NCBI GenBank assembly: GCA_937890595.1 | Contig: CALADM010000027.1 | Coordinates: forward strand, 4,019 to 68,018 | DNA from: CAJMNU01 sp905214855 | GTDB lineage: Bacteria; Bacillota; Clostridia; Lachnospirales; Lachnospiraceae | Length of the DNA: 64,000 bases | Reading direction: 5' to 3' | In this document: positions 44,169 through 53,453 of the stretch, piece by piece | Position numbering within the stretch: the first letter of the stretch is position 1 | Layout of the letters: the number at the start of each line of letters is the position of its first letter | The notes under the pieces: model-generated | The model's database searches: none | What the model saw: only the letters and a program-made list of their open reading frames with translations | Told to the model about the DNA's origin: nothing | Program-made: the position numbers and the translations under genes

Positions 44169-46220
44169 TTATTTTATGATCTCACCCTCGATCAGTTTCC
44201 ATTTTGTTCCATCTTCCAAAATCAATGTGATCTCTTTATCATTCAGATCTGCACCTGCCAAAACCTCTTTGATCGGACAGCCTTCCTCCTGATGTGGATA
44301 TAACACAGTTACCATTCTGCAATCTCTTCCCTTTGCCTCACAGAGAAGTGTTGGGATCGGTACTGCGTCTGCACTAAATCCTTTCTGAGACAACCATCCC
44401 TGATATTGTGGTTCTTTCTGTCCTTCTACTACTTTCATCTGTGCTTCCTGACCGGAAACCAACAATGTGATATCATTCATATCCAGCCTGTTCTTTGAAA
44501 CCACTGGATTTTCACTGTTCAGATGCCAGATCACCTCATAGGTATGCTCTTTCTTTTCTTCATCTGATGTCATAAGACGATCAATGGCAATGATAAATGG
44601 TTTCAGACCATATCCCGGTTTTTTAAAGAAATATAAGGAACGCTTATGAGAGACACTGGTATCTACATTCTTTCTCTCCTCATCTGTCAATTTCCCTTCA
44701 AAATTCCAGAAATCTGTTACTGCTTCTTTTAACTCTGTTCCATATCCATCTGTATACTCTGCCTCAGCAAAATCGACATCCTCTGTCACCTTCGCAAGCA
44801 TCCCTGCAGGTTTTAAGATATCTTCCTCTTTCCATTTGAATGTTCTAAGTCTGCTCTGTTCCAATCCATCGACACGGATCGTATTATGTGCTCTGGTAGA
44901 CATCACATAACGTCTCATACCAGAACCATCATATGCATAATTTCCACCCTCAACCAAAAGATACTTATGATTTGCATACATCACAAAGGATAATTTATCC
45001 TCATGCTGATGTGCACGTCCAAATGGACCACCATCAAATAATGCCCAGACTGCATCCTTATCCCAACCAGTACGCATCACAAGGAATCCAGAATCCGGAA
45101 GGATCAAAGAAGTATTTTCTGGTTCTTTTCCCTCTTTTTGATCCGTAATCACCCACTGCATCTGCGGGTTCTGTGGGAATAAGACTTTTCTTCTATCCAG
45201 AATCTCTGACACTTTTGCTCTAGAACCATCGTTTAGCTCTGGGAGTGTTCCGTCTGGCATCATCAGTTCGATATTCAGCAGACACATTTTTTCCAGATAT
45301 TGTGTAAAGACCTCTGGGATCTCCATATGGAATGCCTGAGCTGTCACCATCATTCTCTGATAATTGTTGATGACCACATCATGGTATCCTGTACAAAGTT
45401 CATAATGGAATCCATCTGCATAGATCTGAGTCTTCAATTCATGGATCAATACATCCACTGCAAGCTGATACCATCTTTTAGAATCTTTTAAAACTGGGGA
45501 AAGAATTGCAATATGAGCTAAACCATTCATTTCCATCACAAGCCAGTTTCCAGTTGTTCTGCGCAGTTCCAATCTTCTAGCATTCTCTATCAGAGATTTA
45601 TACCAGTTTACCAGAATATCATCTGTAAATGCAGGTGTCTTATAGAATGTAAATAATGCATATGGCCAGTTTGCGCCCATACGGATTCCGCACTCGATCG
45701 TACGCCAGCACTCTGTATCACGGCTTCCTGCCTCAAGATCACAGACTGCCTGCTCTGCCCAAGTAGAAAATAATCTTGCACAACACTCTGCATATTTTTC
45801 ATCTTTTGTCTGTCTATAGACATACGCCAAATGTTTCCACTCATTGTGGCGGTTTAACTGCCATGTCCACTCTTTATATTGATTTGGTGTTGGATTATAA
45901 TCCCAGTCTACTTCATCACCAAAATCATATTCAATTCCACAGGAAATCAGACGGTTGGTACAGATCCTGTCTGCTGCTTCTACATCCGTCTCCTCTTTCC
46001 ATTTATAATAATTTTCCGGAATCTCATACGGGATTGTAAAAAATGTTTCCGGATCTAATGTCTCCCTGATATACTCTGCAAACTGATGTCTGGCAGCTGC
46101 ATAATCCCCCTCTTTGGCTGCCTCTTTCATCTTCTTTACTGCATCCAGACTATCATCCAAACACTCTAAAAAGAATTCTTCATCACTCAGCAAAGGTCCT
46201 TTTTTCATCTGCTGCTCCAT
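44169..46220 (-). CDS. Heparinase II/III-type polysaccharide lyase
   Basis: A 683-residue protein. Residues about 40-370 form the (alpha/alpha) toroid with NWLVMEMNGLAHIAIL and FHYELCTGYHDVVINNY, which hold the Asn, Tyr and His expected in the active site. The rest is the beta-sandwich of the Hepar_II_III family (GGPFGRAHQHEDKLSFVMY). Such enzymes split uronic-acid polysaccharides by elimination. There is no signal peptide, suggesting action inside on oligosaccharides, or on alginate- or heparin-like material. The ATG at 46220 has a strong AGGAGGAGG site; the reading that begins at 46313 lacks one. The unsaturated product would suit the GH105 enzyme at the left end. Substrate unknown. Confidence 0.85.
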   Translation of the reverse strand: MEQQMKKGPLLSDEEFFLECLDDSLDAVKKMKEAAKEGDYAAARHQFAEYIRETLDPETFFTIPYEIPENYYKWKEETDVEAADRICTNRLISCGIEYDFGDEVDWDYNPTPNQYKEWTWQLNRHNEWKHLAYVYRQTKDEKYAECCARLFSTWAEQAVCDLEAGSRDTECWRTIECGIRMGANWPYALFTFYKTPAFTDDILVNWYKSLIENARRLELRRTTGNWLVMEMNGLAHIAILSPVLKDSKRWYQLAVDVLIHELKTQIYADGFHYELCTGYHDVVINNYQRMMVTAQAFHMEIPEVFTQYLEKMCLLNIELMMPDGTLPELNDGSRAKVSEILDRRKVLFPQNPQMQWVITDQKEGKEPENTSLILPDSGFLVMRTGWDKDAVWALFDGGPFGRAHQHEDKLSFVMYANHKYLLVEGGNYAYDGSGMRRYVMSTRAHNTIRVDGLEQSRLRTFKWKEEDILKPAGMLAKVTEDVDFAEAEYTDGYGTELKEAVTDFWNFEGKLTDEERKNVDTSVSHKRSLYFFKKPGYGLKPFIIAIDRLMTSDEEKKEHTYEVIWHLNSENPVVSKNRLDMNDITLLVSGQEAQMKVVEGQKEPQYQGWLSQKGFSADAVPIPTLLCEAKGRDCRMVTVLYPHQEEGCPIKEVLAGADLNDKEITLILEDGTKWKLIEGEIIK

Positions 46221-46481
46221 AAGTGTTTCCTCCTCCTGCAATCCTTTTGCGGAATATGGCAGAATCCATACCATATTCTTTTCCATAAGATACATATTGT
46301 TTTCCCAGATCAAGCCCCGTCCATTCTTACATAGATCACAAGAACAGACCTTCTCTTTCTGAAATATATTGCTACTTGTATTGTACTCTCTGCACCTAAT
46401 TTTGTCGTGTCCTTATTTTACGGTCTGATTCACATTTTCTTTGATTTCGTTCACATTTTTTATTTTTATACCATCAGCTTC

Positions 46482-47630
46482 TTATATCAGATTATATTTT
46501 CCTTTTCTCTTTCCTGTATTTTTTGATACTCCTCTTCCAGTCAATATGGATTTCCAGCGTTTATAGAATTCTTCTGCTTCTTCCCCCTTTTCCTTTTCAG
46601 AGATCTCTGTACGATACCTTGCCTCTATATAAAGCTCCCTCAGCCCTTCCAGTTCTTTTCTCCCTGTTTCCTTTCCAAAAACCAACGCTTTTTCCTTTAC
46701 CTCTTCACTTGTATCAGAGATTTCCAGACTCATCCCCTGTTTTTTACAAAATAATAAAAACTTCTGGTACGTTCTTCGGACTGTGTCCAGATTTTCCTCT
46801 CCCTTGTTTCTTCTGTATACCTCTCTGTCCTCTTTTTTGATCGTCCGTTTCACGATCGTCTGAGAAGATGACACATCCTTATCTTCCATTGCAGAGACCA
46901 GTTTTTTATACAAAAATACAACAGTCATACAAAGGATGCATCCTGCCAAAAACCAAAATACCATTCGTATGCTAACTGGAAATCCATTTACTTCTTCAGG
47001 CTGAAATGGGATCTTTGTCCATCCCTCTCCACCACCCAAAATTTCTGATATTTCCCGAATTTTTGAACTATCCGGAAAAATAAGAGAAAGGAAACGTACC
47101 AACATGTCAGCTAAAATCCCGATCAAATAGACAATTCCCATCAAAATCGGCACAATGATCTGAAAATATATCAATTTTACAATCCATACCACAGTCTGTA
47201 AAACAGGGGAAGAGCCAAAAAATGCTGCTGCCAGAGCGACCAACACGAATGTCATGCCATTCCATGCCAAAAATAAAGGATCTTTTCGTTCTTCCTCATC
47301 CAATCTCTCTAAACGCAGCTGAAAAATCCCAGACAATGCAAATATAATGATCCATATACATGATATAATTTTTAGCTGACCCTCTGTATGATAGATCAGA
47401 TTGACTGCAATCGCCACCACAAGGATCCGACATTCCCAGAAAAACACCTGTTTCTGAGAAACCACTGTCATTCTATTCTGTTTCCAAAGTACTGCCATCC
47501 ATCCCCCGTACACAATCGGAAGACTCTCACATACCATCTTTAATATCTTAGGCAATGACAGCCTCACTGGTTCTAAGATCGCCAGATACCAGCATATATC
47601 TGTAATCCCTTTTATGATCCAAAGAAACAT
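46482..47630 (-). CDS. DUF4129-like membrane protein of the MoxR cluster
   Basis: A 382-residue membrane protein, last gene of the MoxR-DUF58 cluster. About seven hydrophobic segments occupy the first 250 residues; the C-terminal soluble part (about 265-360, with RRTYQKFLLFCKKQGMSL and a Tyr-rich ELYIEARYR) resembles DUF4129, which usually forms the end of transglutaminase-like proteins in such operons. No Cys-His-Asp transglutaminase domain is present. The start at 47630 has GGGAG upstream; a longer start at 47645 is possible. Function unknown, presumably in the cell envelope. Confidence 0.7.
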   Translation of the reverse strand: MFLWIIKGITDICWYLAILEPVRLSLPKILKMVCESLPIVYGGWMAVLWKQNRMTVVSQKQVFFWECRILVVAIAVNLIYHTEGQLKIISCIWIIIFALSGIFQLRLERLDEEERKDPLFLAWNGMTFVLVALAAAFFGSSPVLQTVVWIVKLIYFQIIVPILMGIVYLIGILADMLVRFLSLIFPDSSKIREISEILGGGEGWTKIPFQPEEVNGFPVSIRMVFWFLAGCILCMTVVFLYKKLVSAMEDKDVSSSQTIVKRTIKKEDREVYRRNKGEENLDTVRRTYQKFLLFCKKQGMSLEISDTSEEVKEKALVFGKETGRKELEGLRELYIEARYRTEISEKEKGEEAEEFYKRWKSILTGRGVSKNTGKRKGKYNLI

Positions 47631-47686
47631 ACCTTTTTCTCCCATCTCTCACATCTTCCATAAGTATTTTTTATACTTACCCAATT

Positions 47687-48781
47687 CTATTGATCCTCTT
47701 CTATTGCCGCCTGAGGGTACAAGGAAAGTACTTCATATCCTGTCATATTTCTCAAATGCAATATCTCTTCCTGACATTCCCTCCATTCCTCCAGCGAGAT
47801 TAAGATACATGTCCTGTTTTCACCACGTTTTGCCTCTGCATAATGAAGCAAAGAAGGCAAATGATCTCCAAAATGATGTGTAGCTCTTCCCAGAATCTCC
47901 AATATCTCTTCCAAATGTATCTTTCCTTTTCCCTGCCATACTCCCTGCACTGTTCCAAGCGGTCCCTGTACCACAGCATTGGTCATAAATTCATAAGAAA
48001 AGTCACGCTCTTCCAGCATTTCACATACCGTTCTTGCCATAGAAAAACATTCCTCAGTTCTTTCTTCCATATCTTTTTTCCATACTTCTCTGCAAGAAAT
48101 ATCCAAAAGTACAAGACAGGACAGATCTGCTGTATGATCATACTCTTTTACCATCCATGTACCACATCGTGCCGAATGTGTCCAGCTAATATCCCTAAAT
48201 GCTTCCCGTCCTGTATATTCCCTAAATCCTGCCGGTATCATCGGATCTTCCATCCAAAAACGTCTGACAGAAACATTGCCTAAAAAACCACCCAAAAGCT
48301 GCTGCATCTGTACATTTTGAGAGGGTTCTGGTTTGACCACAATTTCCACTCTTCCTTCTGCCATCTTTCTTTTGGAAGTGATCCCAAGGAAATCTCCTGC
48401 ATCCAAAGAAACTTCTGGAAACCGATACGATCCACGTTTTGAAAAACTCACTTTTCTCTGTATCTCTACTTTCTGCCACCCAGCCAGATACAGACGTGTT
48501 TCCAGATAGGCTCTCTGAAAAATCCCATCTCCCTGACTTTCCTTCCCTTTCAATGACTCATGTATACACACACCATCCGGAAGATTTTCCCTGATCCTCA
48601 AAGAGGGGAGCATCATTCTTTTCTGATTGCATATCACACTGCTCATCCCAACCACTTCTTGTGGCTCTGCCAGATATTTTTCCAACTCCAGTGAATAATC
48701 CAAACCTTCTAAACCATGTTCCAAAATATAAAATTGAAACGTTGCTGCGATTACTGCCATAGCGATTACAAAACCGATCAT
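47687..48781 (-). CDS. DUF58 domain protein
   Basis: A 364-residue protein with an N-terminal hydrophobic segment (about 1-18) and a C-terminal DUF58 region related to von Willebrand A domains. GREAFRDISWTHSARCGTWMVKEYD is the typical DUF58 core, here with REYTGREAFRDI before it. Such proteins work together with MoxR ATPases, possibly in assembling or activating envelope complexes. Its ATG overlaps the moxR stop (ATGA), so the two are translated together. Confidence 0.85.
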   Translation of the reverse strand: MIGFVIAMAVIAATFQFYILEHGLEGLDYSLELEKYLAEPQEVVGMSSVICNQKRMMLPSLRIRENLPDGVCIHESLKGKESQGDGIFQRAYLETRLYLAGWQKVEIQRKVSFSKRGSYRFPEVSLDAGDFLGITSKRKMAEGRVEIVVKPEPSQNVQMQQLLGGFLGNVSVRRFWMEDPMIPAGFREYTGREAFRDISWTHSARCGTWMVKEYDHTADLSCLVLLDISCREVWKKDMEERTEECFSMARTVCEMLEERDFSYEFMTNAVVQGPLGTVQGVWQGKGKIHLEEILEILGRATHHFGDHLPSLLHYAEAKRGENRTCILISLEEWRECQEEILHLRNMTGYEVLSLYPQAAIEEDQ

Positions 48782-49725
48782 ACCAGATTCTCCATAGGAA
48801 CTCTTACCTCATCCAGTATTTTTTTGACAAAACGGATCTCATTTTCAGAGCCGGAGACTCCCCTTAACACGATCCGATGACTCCAAACATAAGGTGCTAA
48901 CTCTTTCACATCCTCTGGGATCACAAAATCTCTCCCTTTTATAGCTGCCAAAGCCTGACAGGCATGATACAGGGCAATCGCACCTCTTGTAGAAACACCA
49001 ACTGTACAAACTCCTCCCTGTCTCGTTTTTTCCACTAGATCCATCAAATATCCTGCCACATCCGGATGAACTTTGACTGTTTTTACATACTCTTTCATCT
49101 CTAAAATTTCTTCTCGTTCCACAACCGTTTCCAGATGGTTTAACACATTTGATGAACCATCTCCCATAAGAACAGCTAACTCCTGTTCCCTGTTCATATA
49201 TCCTAAAGAAAGCCTCATAAAAAAACGGTCCATCTGTGCTTCTGGAAGGGGAAATGTACCATACGATTCAATTGGGTTCTGTGTTGCCATCACAAAAAAT
49301 GGTTCTTCCAAAGTATATGTCTGCCCATCTGCACTGATCTGCCTTTCTTCCATTGCTTCCAAAAGACTGGACTGTGTTCTTGGTGTAGCACGATTGATCT
49401 CATCTGCCAAAATTAAATTTGCAAACAATGGACCTTTTTGAAATACAAATTCTCCTATTTTCTGATTATAGAAACGGATACCTGTGATATCAGATGGAAG
49501 AAGATCTGGAGTAAACTGAATGCGTTTACACTCCTGACCAACACTTTTTGCAAATGCTTTCAGCAGTGTCGTTTTTCCTGTTCCCGGCACATCTTCCAAA
49601 AGCACATGTCCAGAACATAAAAAACATACTGTGACCAGCCCGATCTCCTTTTCTTTACCCAAAATCACACGGGAACAATTTTCTATAATCTTCTCACAAA
49701 TTTCCTGAAACTTATTTTTATCCAT
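48778..49725 (-). CDS. MoxR-family AAA+ ATPase
   Basis: A 315-residue chaperone-like ATPase. Walker A is GTGKTTLL, Walker B LILADEINRATPRTQSSLLE with the MoxR insert, sensor 1 MATQNPIE, and the end GVSTRGAIALYHACQALA is a family mark. The ATG at 49725 has AAAGG upstream and leaves a 17-bp gap to the methylase gene; the longer reading starts inside that gene. DUF58 and DUF4129-like genes follow in one operon. Confidence 0.92.
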   Translation of the reverse strand: MDKNKFQEICEKIIENCSRVILGKEKEIGLVTVCFLCSGHVLLEDVPGTGKTTLLKAFAKSVGQECKRIQFTPDLLPSDITGIRFYNQKIGEFVFQKGPLFANLILADEINRATPRTQSSLLEAMEERQISADGQTYTLEEPFFVMATQNPIESYGTFPLPEAQMDRFFMRLSLGYMNREQELAVLMGDGSSNVLNHLETVVEREEILEMKEYVKTVKVHPDVAGYLMDLVEKTRQGGVCTVGVSTRGAIALYHACQALAAIKGRDFVIPEDVKELAPYVWSHRIVLRGVSGSENEIRFVKKILDEVRVPMENLV

Positions 49726-49742
49726 AACAGTACCTTTCTCAC

Positions 49743-50588
49743 TCAAAATCGTTTCCTTTTTCCCAATTCCCAAAATGCGATCCCTGCTGCCACAGAAACA
49801 TTTAAAGAATCTACCTCACCTGCCATTTCAATACGCACGGTATAATCACAATCCGCAATGGTTTCGGATGCCAGTCCTTCCCCTTCTGTTCCCATAACAA
49901 TTGCTAATTTTTCCTCAGACTGCAACACTGGATCATCCAAAGAGATCGAATCTTCTCTAAGAGCCATTGCCACTGTCTTAAATCCTAACCCCCTCAATAT
50001 TTCCATTCCTTTTTCAGGCCAGATCTCCTCTTTTTGATGGAAAAATGTCCAAGGGATCTGAAAAACTGTCCCCATACTGACACGACTTGCTCTTCTGTAC
50101 AAAGGATCGCTGCATCCTGCTGTCAATAATACCGCATCCATATGTAAAGCTGCTGCGGAACGAAAGATTGCTCCAACATTTGTAGGATTCATCACATTTT
50201 CCAAAATAACGATCCTCTTTGCATTTTCACAAAGACTTCTGATATCCGGCAATCTTTTCCGCCGCATCACACACAAAGCCCCTCTGGTCAATGGAAAACC
50301 TGTCAGTTTTTTTAACACCTCAAATTCAGCTGTATAAACAGGGATATCACCACAGCGGATGATCAGCTCCTTTGCCTCCCCCTCTATATGTTTTGTTTCC
50401 ACCAATAGGGAAACTGGCTCATATCCAGCACAAAGTGCCCTCTCAATTACCTTTGGACTTTCTGCAATAAAAAATCCAGATTCTGGTTCATTATAATGGA
50501 ATAACTGCCCCTCTGAAAGACGTGCATACATGTCCAGCTCCGGTGCATGAAACTCTTCAATTAATTTGATATTCTTTCTGTACATCAT
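49743..50588 (-). CDS. SpoU/TrmH-family RNA 2'-O-methyltransferase
   Basis: A 281-residue RNA methylase with the knotted SPOUT fold. Motif 1 is NPTNVGAIFRSA with the catalytic Arg, motif 2 IVMGTEGEGL, motif 3 VDSLNVSVAAGIA. The N-terminal 100 residues form a substrate-binding domain like that of RlmB/TsnR-type enzymes. The target could be rRNA or tRNA; the sequence does not decide. It is the first gene of a run that continues with moxR. Confidence 0.88.
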   Translation of the reverse strand: MMYRKNIKLIEEFHAPELDMYARLSEGQLFHYNEPESGFFIAESPKVIERALCAGYEPVSLLVETKHIEGEAKELIIRCGDIPVYTAEFEVLKKLTGFPLTRGALCVMRRKRLPDIRSLCENAKRIVILENVMNPTNVGAIFRSAAALHMDAVLLTAGCSDPLYRRASRVSMGTVFQIPWTFFHQKEEIWPEKGMEILRGLGFKTVAMALREDSISLDDPVLQSEEKLAIVMGTEGEGLASETIADCDYTVRIEMAGEVDSLNVSVAAGIAFWELGKRKRF

Positions 50589-50677
50589 TCAAATCCATCT
50601 CTTTTCTCATCACTTTTATACGTCATTATTTTATCATAGATACAAAATCATGGGGGAAAAAATATTATTTTTTTAAC

Positions 50678-50706
50678 TTGACAATTTTCACATAATTCGT
50701 TAAACT
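50678..50706 (+). promoter_or_regulatory. Promoter of the polyamine leader RNA
   Basis: TTGACA (50678-50683) and TAAACT (50701-50706) with a 17-bp spacer. Transcription would start near 50713. Confidence 0.8.
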
Positions 50707-50722
50707 ACAGACAATGTGTGAT

Positions 50723-50845
50723 ATGAGTTTTTACAGAGTATCCATACAAATATTTTCTCTGACCACCCAGTACAGGGTTCAGGCCACACGGACAGCCGGG
50801 TCAACTGCCGATTGGCATTCTATGTTTATAGTTTGCCACTATTGA
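50723..50845 (+). other. Open frame of 40 codons inside the leader
   Basis: ATG at 50723 to TGA at 50843 is open and covers the conserved-looking core. No ribosome binding site precedes it, and it begins only about ten bases after the expected transcription start. It is more likely a chance frame within a structured RNA than a leader peptide, though the latter remains possible. Confidence 0.2.
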
Positions 50846-51074
50846 TTGAGCAAACGCTCAATTTTATAAGTTGGTTACTTTATAACCGTAGCGCAGATGC
50901 GCATATCAACTTGTAAAACGTCAATATGAGTAGTAAGGTAAGTATTTGCTATATAAACTCTCAATAAAAAGCTCATTCTATTTACATGATCAGATCAAAT
51001 TGGACGGATCGGCAAACCTCTATATATAATCTGCCATCTTTCTATTTGTATCACATTTTGAGAGGATAGTTTAC

Positions 51075-51106
51075 AAGTGATATGCGTCTATGCATATCAC
51101 TTTTTT
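51075..51106 (+). terminator. Intrinsic terminator of the polyamine leader
   Basis: AAGTGATATGC (51075-51085) and GCATATCACTT (51092-51102) form a perfect 11-bp stem with a 6-nt loop and are followed by TTTT. It lies 90 bp before speD. Confidence 0.9.
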
Positions 51107-51196
51107 ATTGCAAAAACGACCATAAATCAAACTGGAAAGTCTTTGGAGAAGGACTCTAAATACTACTACTATTATTCAATGTAAGGAAGGACGAAC

Positions 51197-51958
51197 ATGG
51201 GGGAAAAGCTAAAACTATATGGATTCAACAATCTGACCAAATCACTCAGTTTTAACATTTATGATATCTGTTATGCCAAAACAGCCCGTGAACAGCAAGA
51301 CTATATCAAATACATCAATCAGGAATATAACTCTGACCGTCTCACTAAAATTTTAACCACTCTTACAGACATGATCGGTGCTAAAGTACTTCACATCTCC
51401 AAACAGGATTACGAACCACAGGGAGCTTCTGTCACTATTCTGATCGCTGAGGAATCCATGATCCCTGCCGGAGAAACGCAGCTTGCCCACTTAGACAAAA
51501 GCCATGTCACAGTACACACCTATCCAGAATACCATCCTGAAACCTTCCTTGCGACATTTCGTGTAGATATCGATGTTGCAACCTGTGGGGCGATCACTCC
51601 GCTTTCCACATTAGACTACCTGATTGGATCTTTTGACTCCGATATCATTACCATGGATTACCGTGTCAGGGGATTTACACGAGATGTAAATGGACAGAAA
51701 CTTTTTATCGATCATCCGATCACATCGATCCAAAATTATATTGCACCTGAAACATTACGCCGCTATGATGCTGTAGATATCAATGTGTATGGTGCGAATC
51801 TATTCCACACCAAAATGATGCTCAAAGACATCTATCTGCAAAATTATCTATTTAAAACAGATGTCTATGAACTTCCTCCTCAGACCCGTCTGGAGATCAT
51901 GAATAATCTTCGCAGGGAAATGATCGAAATTTTCAGCGGAAGAAATATCTATCACTAG
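51197..51958 (+). CDS. speD: S-adenosylmethionine decarboxylase proenzyme
   Basis: A 253-residue enzyme of the longer, E. coli-like bacterial class. It cleaves itself to form a pyruvoyl group and decarboxylates SAM to give the aminopropyl donor for spermidine. The self-cleavage site is LDKSHVTVHTYPE, between Lys101 and Ser102. The Cys in VATCGAITPLS is the proton donor position. AAGGAAGGA lies before the ATG. It is the first gene after the attenuator-like leader. Confidence 0.93.
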   Translation: MGEKLKLYGFNNLTKSLSFNIYDICYAKTAREQQDYIKYINQEYNSDRLTKILTTLTDMIGAKVLHISKQDYEPQGASVTILIAEESMIPAGETQLAHLDKSHVTVHTYPEYHPETFLATFRVDIDVATCGAITPLSTLDYLIGSFDSDIITMDYRVRGFTRDVNGQKLFIDHPITSIQNYIAPETLRRYDAVDINVYGANLFHTKMMLKDIYLQNYLFKTDVYELPPQTRLEIMNNLRREMIEIFSGRNIYH

Positions 51959-51999
51959 AAATCTAACACCGACTATTTACCAGCAAAGGGGAAAAAAAT

Positions 52000-53451
52000 A
52001 TGCACGATCAGACACATGCGCCAATTTATGAGGCGTTAGAAAATTTCAAGAAAATGCGGGTAGTTCCTTTTGATGTCCCAGGGCATAAAAGAGGACGTGG
52101 AAATCCAGAACTCACTGCCCTTTTAGGAGAGGCATGTGTAAGTATGGATGTCAATTCTATGAAACCACTGGATAATCTCTGTCACCCTGTCTCTGTCATC
52201 CGTGAGGCAGAGATTTTAGCCGCAGAAGCCTTTGGGGCAGCCCATGCCTTTTTAATGGTCGGCGGCACTACATCCGCTGTACAGAGTATGATCCTTTCTG
52301 TTGCAAAAAGAGGGGAAAAGATCATCCTCCCCAGAAACGTACACCGCAGTGTCATGGGAGCTATGGTTTTATGTGGGGCAATTCCTGTTTATGTGAATCC
52401 AGAATGTGATGACAGGCTTGGGATTCCTCTGGGAATGAGTGTATCTGCGGTTGAAAAAGCCATCTTGGAAAACCCAGATGCAAAAGCGATTCTCGTAAAT
52501 AACCCGACCTATTATGGTATCTGCTCTGATATCAGATCCATTGTATCTCTTGCACATGCACATGGAATGTTATGTCTTGCAGATGAAGCACATGGAACGC
52601 ATTTTTACTTTGGGGAGAACCTTCCCATCTCAGCCATGGCAGCAGGAGCTGATATGGCAGCTGTTTCCATGCATAAATCTGGTGGAAGTCTGACACAAAG
52701 TTCCCTTCTTCTGACTGGTCCTGCCATGTCAGAGGGTCATGTACGTCAGATCATCAATCTGACTCAGACAACCAGTGGATCTTACCTTTTATTGTCCAGT
52801 TTAGATATTTCCAGAAGAAATCTTGCTCTTAGGGGAAAAGAAAGTTTTCAGCGTGTTGCACAGATGGCAGAATATGCAAGAGCAGAGATCAACAAAATTG
52901 GAGGCTACTATGCATACTCCAAAGAACTGATCAACCATGACAGTATCTTTGACTTTGATGTGACAAAACTCTCTGTCAATACTCTGGATATCGGGCTTGC
53001 CGGCATTGAAGTCTATGACCTTCTGCGTGATGACTACGACATCCAGATTGAATTTGGAGATCTTGGCAATATCCTCGCTTATCTCTCCATTGGTGATCGT
53101 CAAAGAGAAATTGAGCGTCTTGTAAGTGCCCTGTCTGAGATCCGCCGCCGTTTCAGCAAAAGCAAATCTGATCTTATGAAACAGGAGTACATCGACCCAG
53201 CTGTTGCAATATCCCCACAGGATGCCTTTTATGCTGATAAAGAATCTCTGCCAATCCGTGAAACTGCTGGAAGAGTCTGCAGTGAATTTGTCATGTGCTA
53301 TCCGCCTGGAATCCCGATCTTAGCACCTGGTGAACGCATCACAAAAGAAATTTTGGACTATATTGAATACGCAAAGGAAAAGGGCTGTTCCATGACAGGT
53401 CCAGAAGATGCAAAAATTGAACACTTAAATGTTTTGAAAGGAGTAGTCTGA
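52000..53451 (+). CDS. speA: Orn/Lys/Arg-type PLP decarboxylase (probable arginine decarboxylase)
   Basis: A 483-residue decarboxylase of the aspartate-aminotransferase fold, of the short kind without N-terminal wing domain, like Bacillus SpeA/YaaO. The cofactor lysine is Lys226 in SMHKSGGSLTQSS, and ADEAHGTH holds Asp195. It decarboxylates a basic amino acid. The agmatinase gene two genes downstream makes arginine (to agmatine) the best guess, but lysine or ornithine cannot be excluded from sequence alone. AAAGGGG lies before the ATG. It overlaps neither neighbour; speE starts 2 bp after its stop. Confidence 0.9.
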   Translation: MHDQTHAPIYEALENFKKMRVVPFDVPGHKRGRGNPELTALLGEACVSMDVNSMKPLDNLCHPVSVIREAEILAAEAFGAAHAFLMVGGTTSAVQSMILSVAKRGEKIILPRNVHRSVMGAMVLCGAIPVYVNPECDDRLGIPLGMSVSAVEKAILENPDAKAILVNNPTYYGICSDIRSIVSLAHAHGMLCLADEAHGTHFYFGENLPISAMAAGADMAAVSMHKSGGSLTQSSLLLTGPAMSEGHVRQIINLTQTTSGSYLLLSSLDISRRNLALRGKESFQRVAQMAEYARAEINKIGGYYAYSKELINHDSIFDFDVTKLSVNTLDIGLAGIEVYDLLRDDYDIQIEFGDLGNILAYLSIGDRQREIERLVSALSEIRRRFSKSKSDLMKQEYIDPAVAISPQDAFYADKESLPIRETAGRVCSEFVMCYPPGIPILAPGERITKEILDYIEYAKEKGCSMTGPEDAKIEHLNVLKGVV

Positions 53452-53453
53452 TT

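Larger units (their letters stand above)
50713..51106 (+). promoter_or_regulatory. Attenuator-like structured leader of the polyamine operon
   Basis: A leader of about 390 nt between a strong promoter and the speD operon. It has a G+C-rich core at 50761-50820 (with a TGCC-GATT-GGCA hairpin), a hairpin TTGAGC-AAAC-GCTCAA near 50845-50861, and a three-way junction closed by a 12-bp helix (50862-50873 with 50907-50918) holding GTTA/TAAC and GCGC/GCGC arms. Segment 50900-50917 can instead pair with 51070-51086 (17 bp, one bulged A), which includes the 5' arm of the terminator at 51075-51106. The two folds exclude each other, as in a riboswitch or attenuator. I recognise no known aptamer with certainty; the core might belong to the raiA motif of Clostridia, untested. 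Confidence 0.75.

Noticed and set aside
50589..50670. Part of the polyamine leader upstream of the TTGACA box
   Set aside because: It is the AT-rich upstream region of the methylase gene and the leader promoter; no extra structure or motif was found.
50774..50800. GGGTTCAGGCC resembling a tRNA T-arm
   Set aside because: No acceptor stem, anticodon arm or D-arm could be folded around it; it belongs to the polyamine leader.
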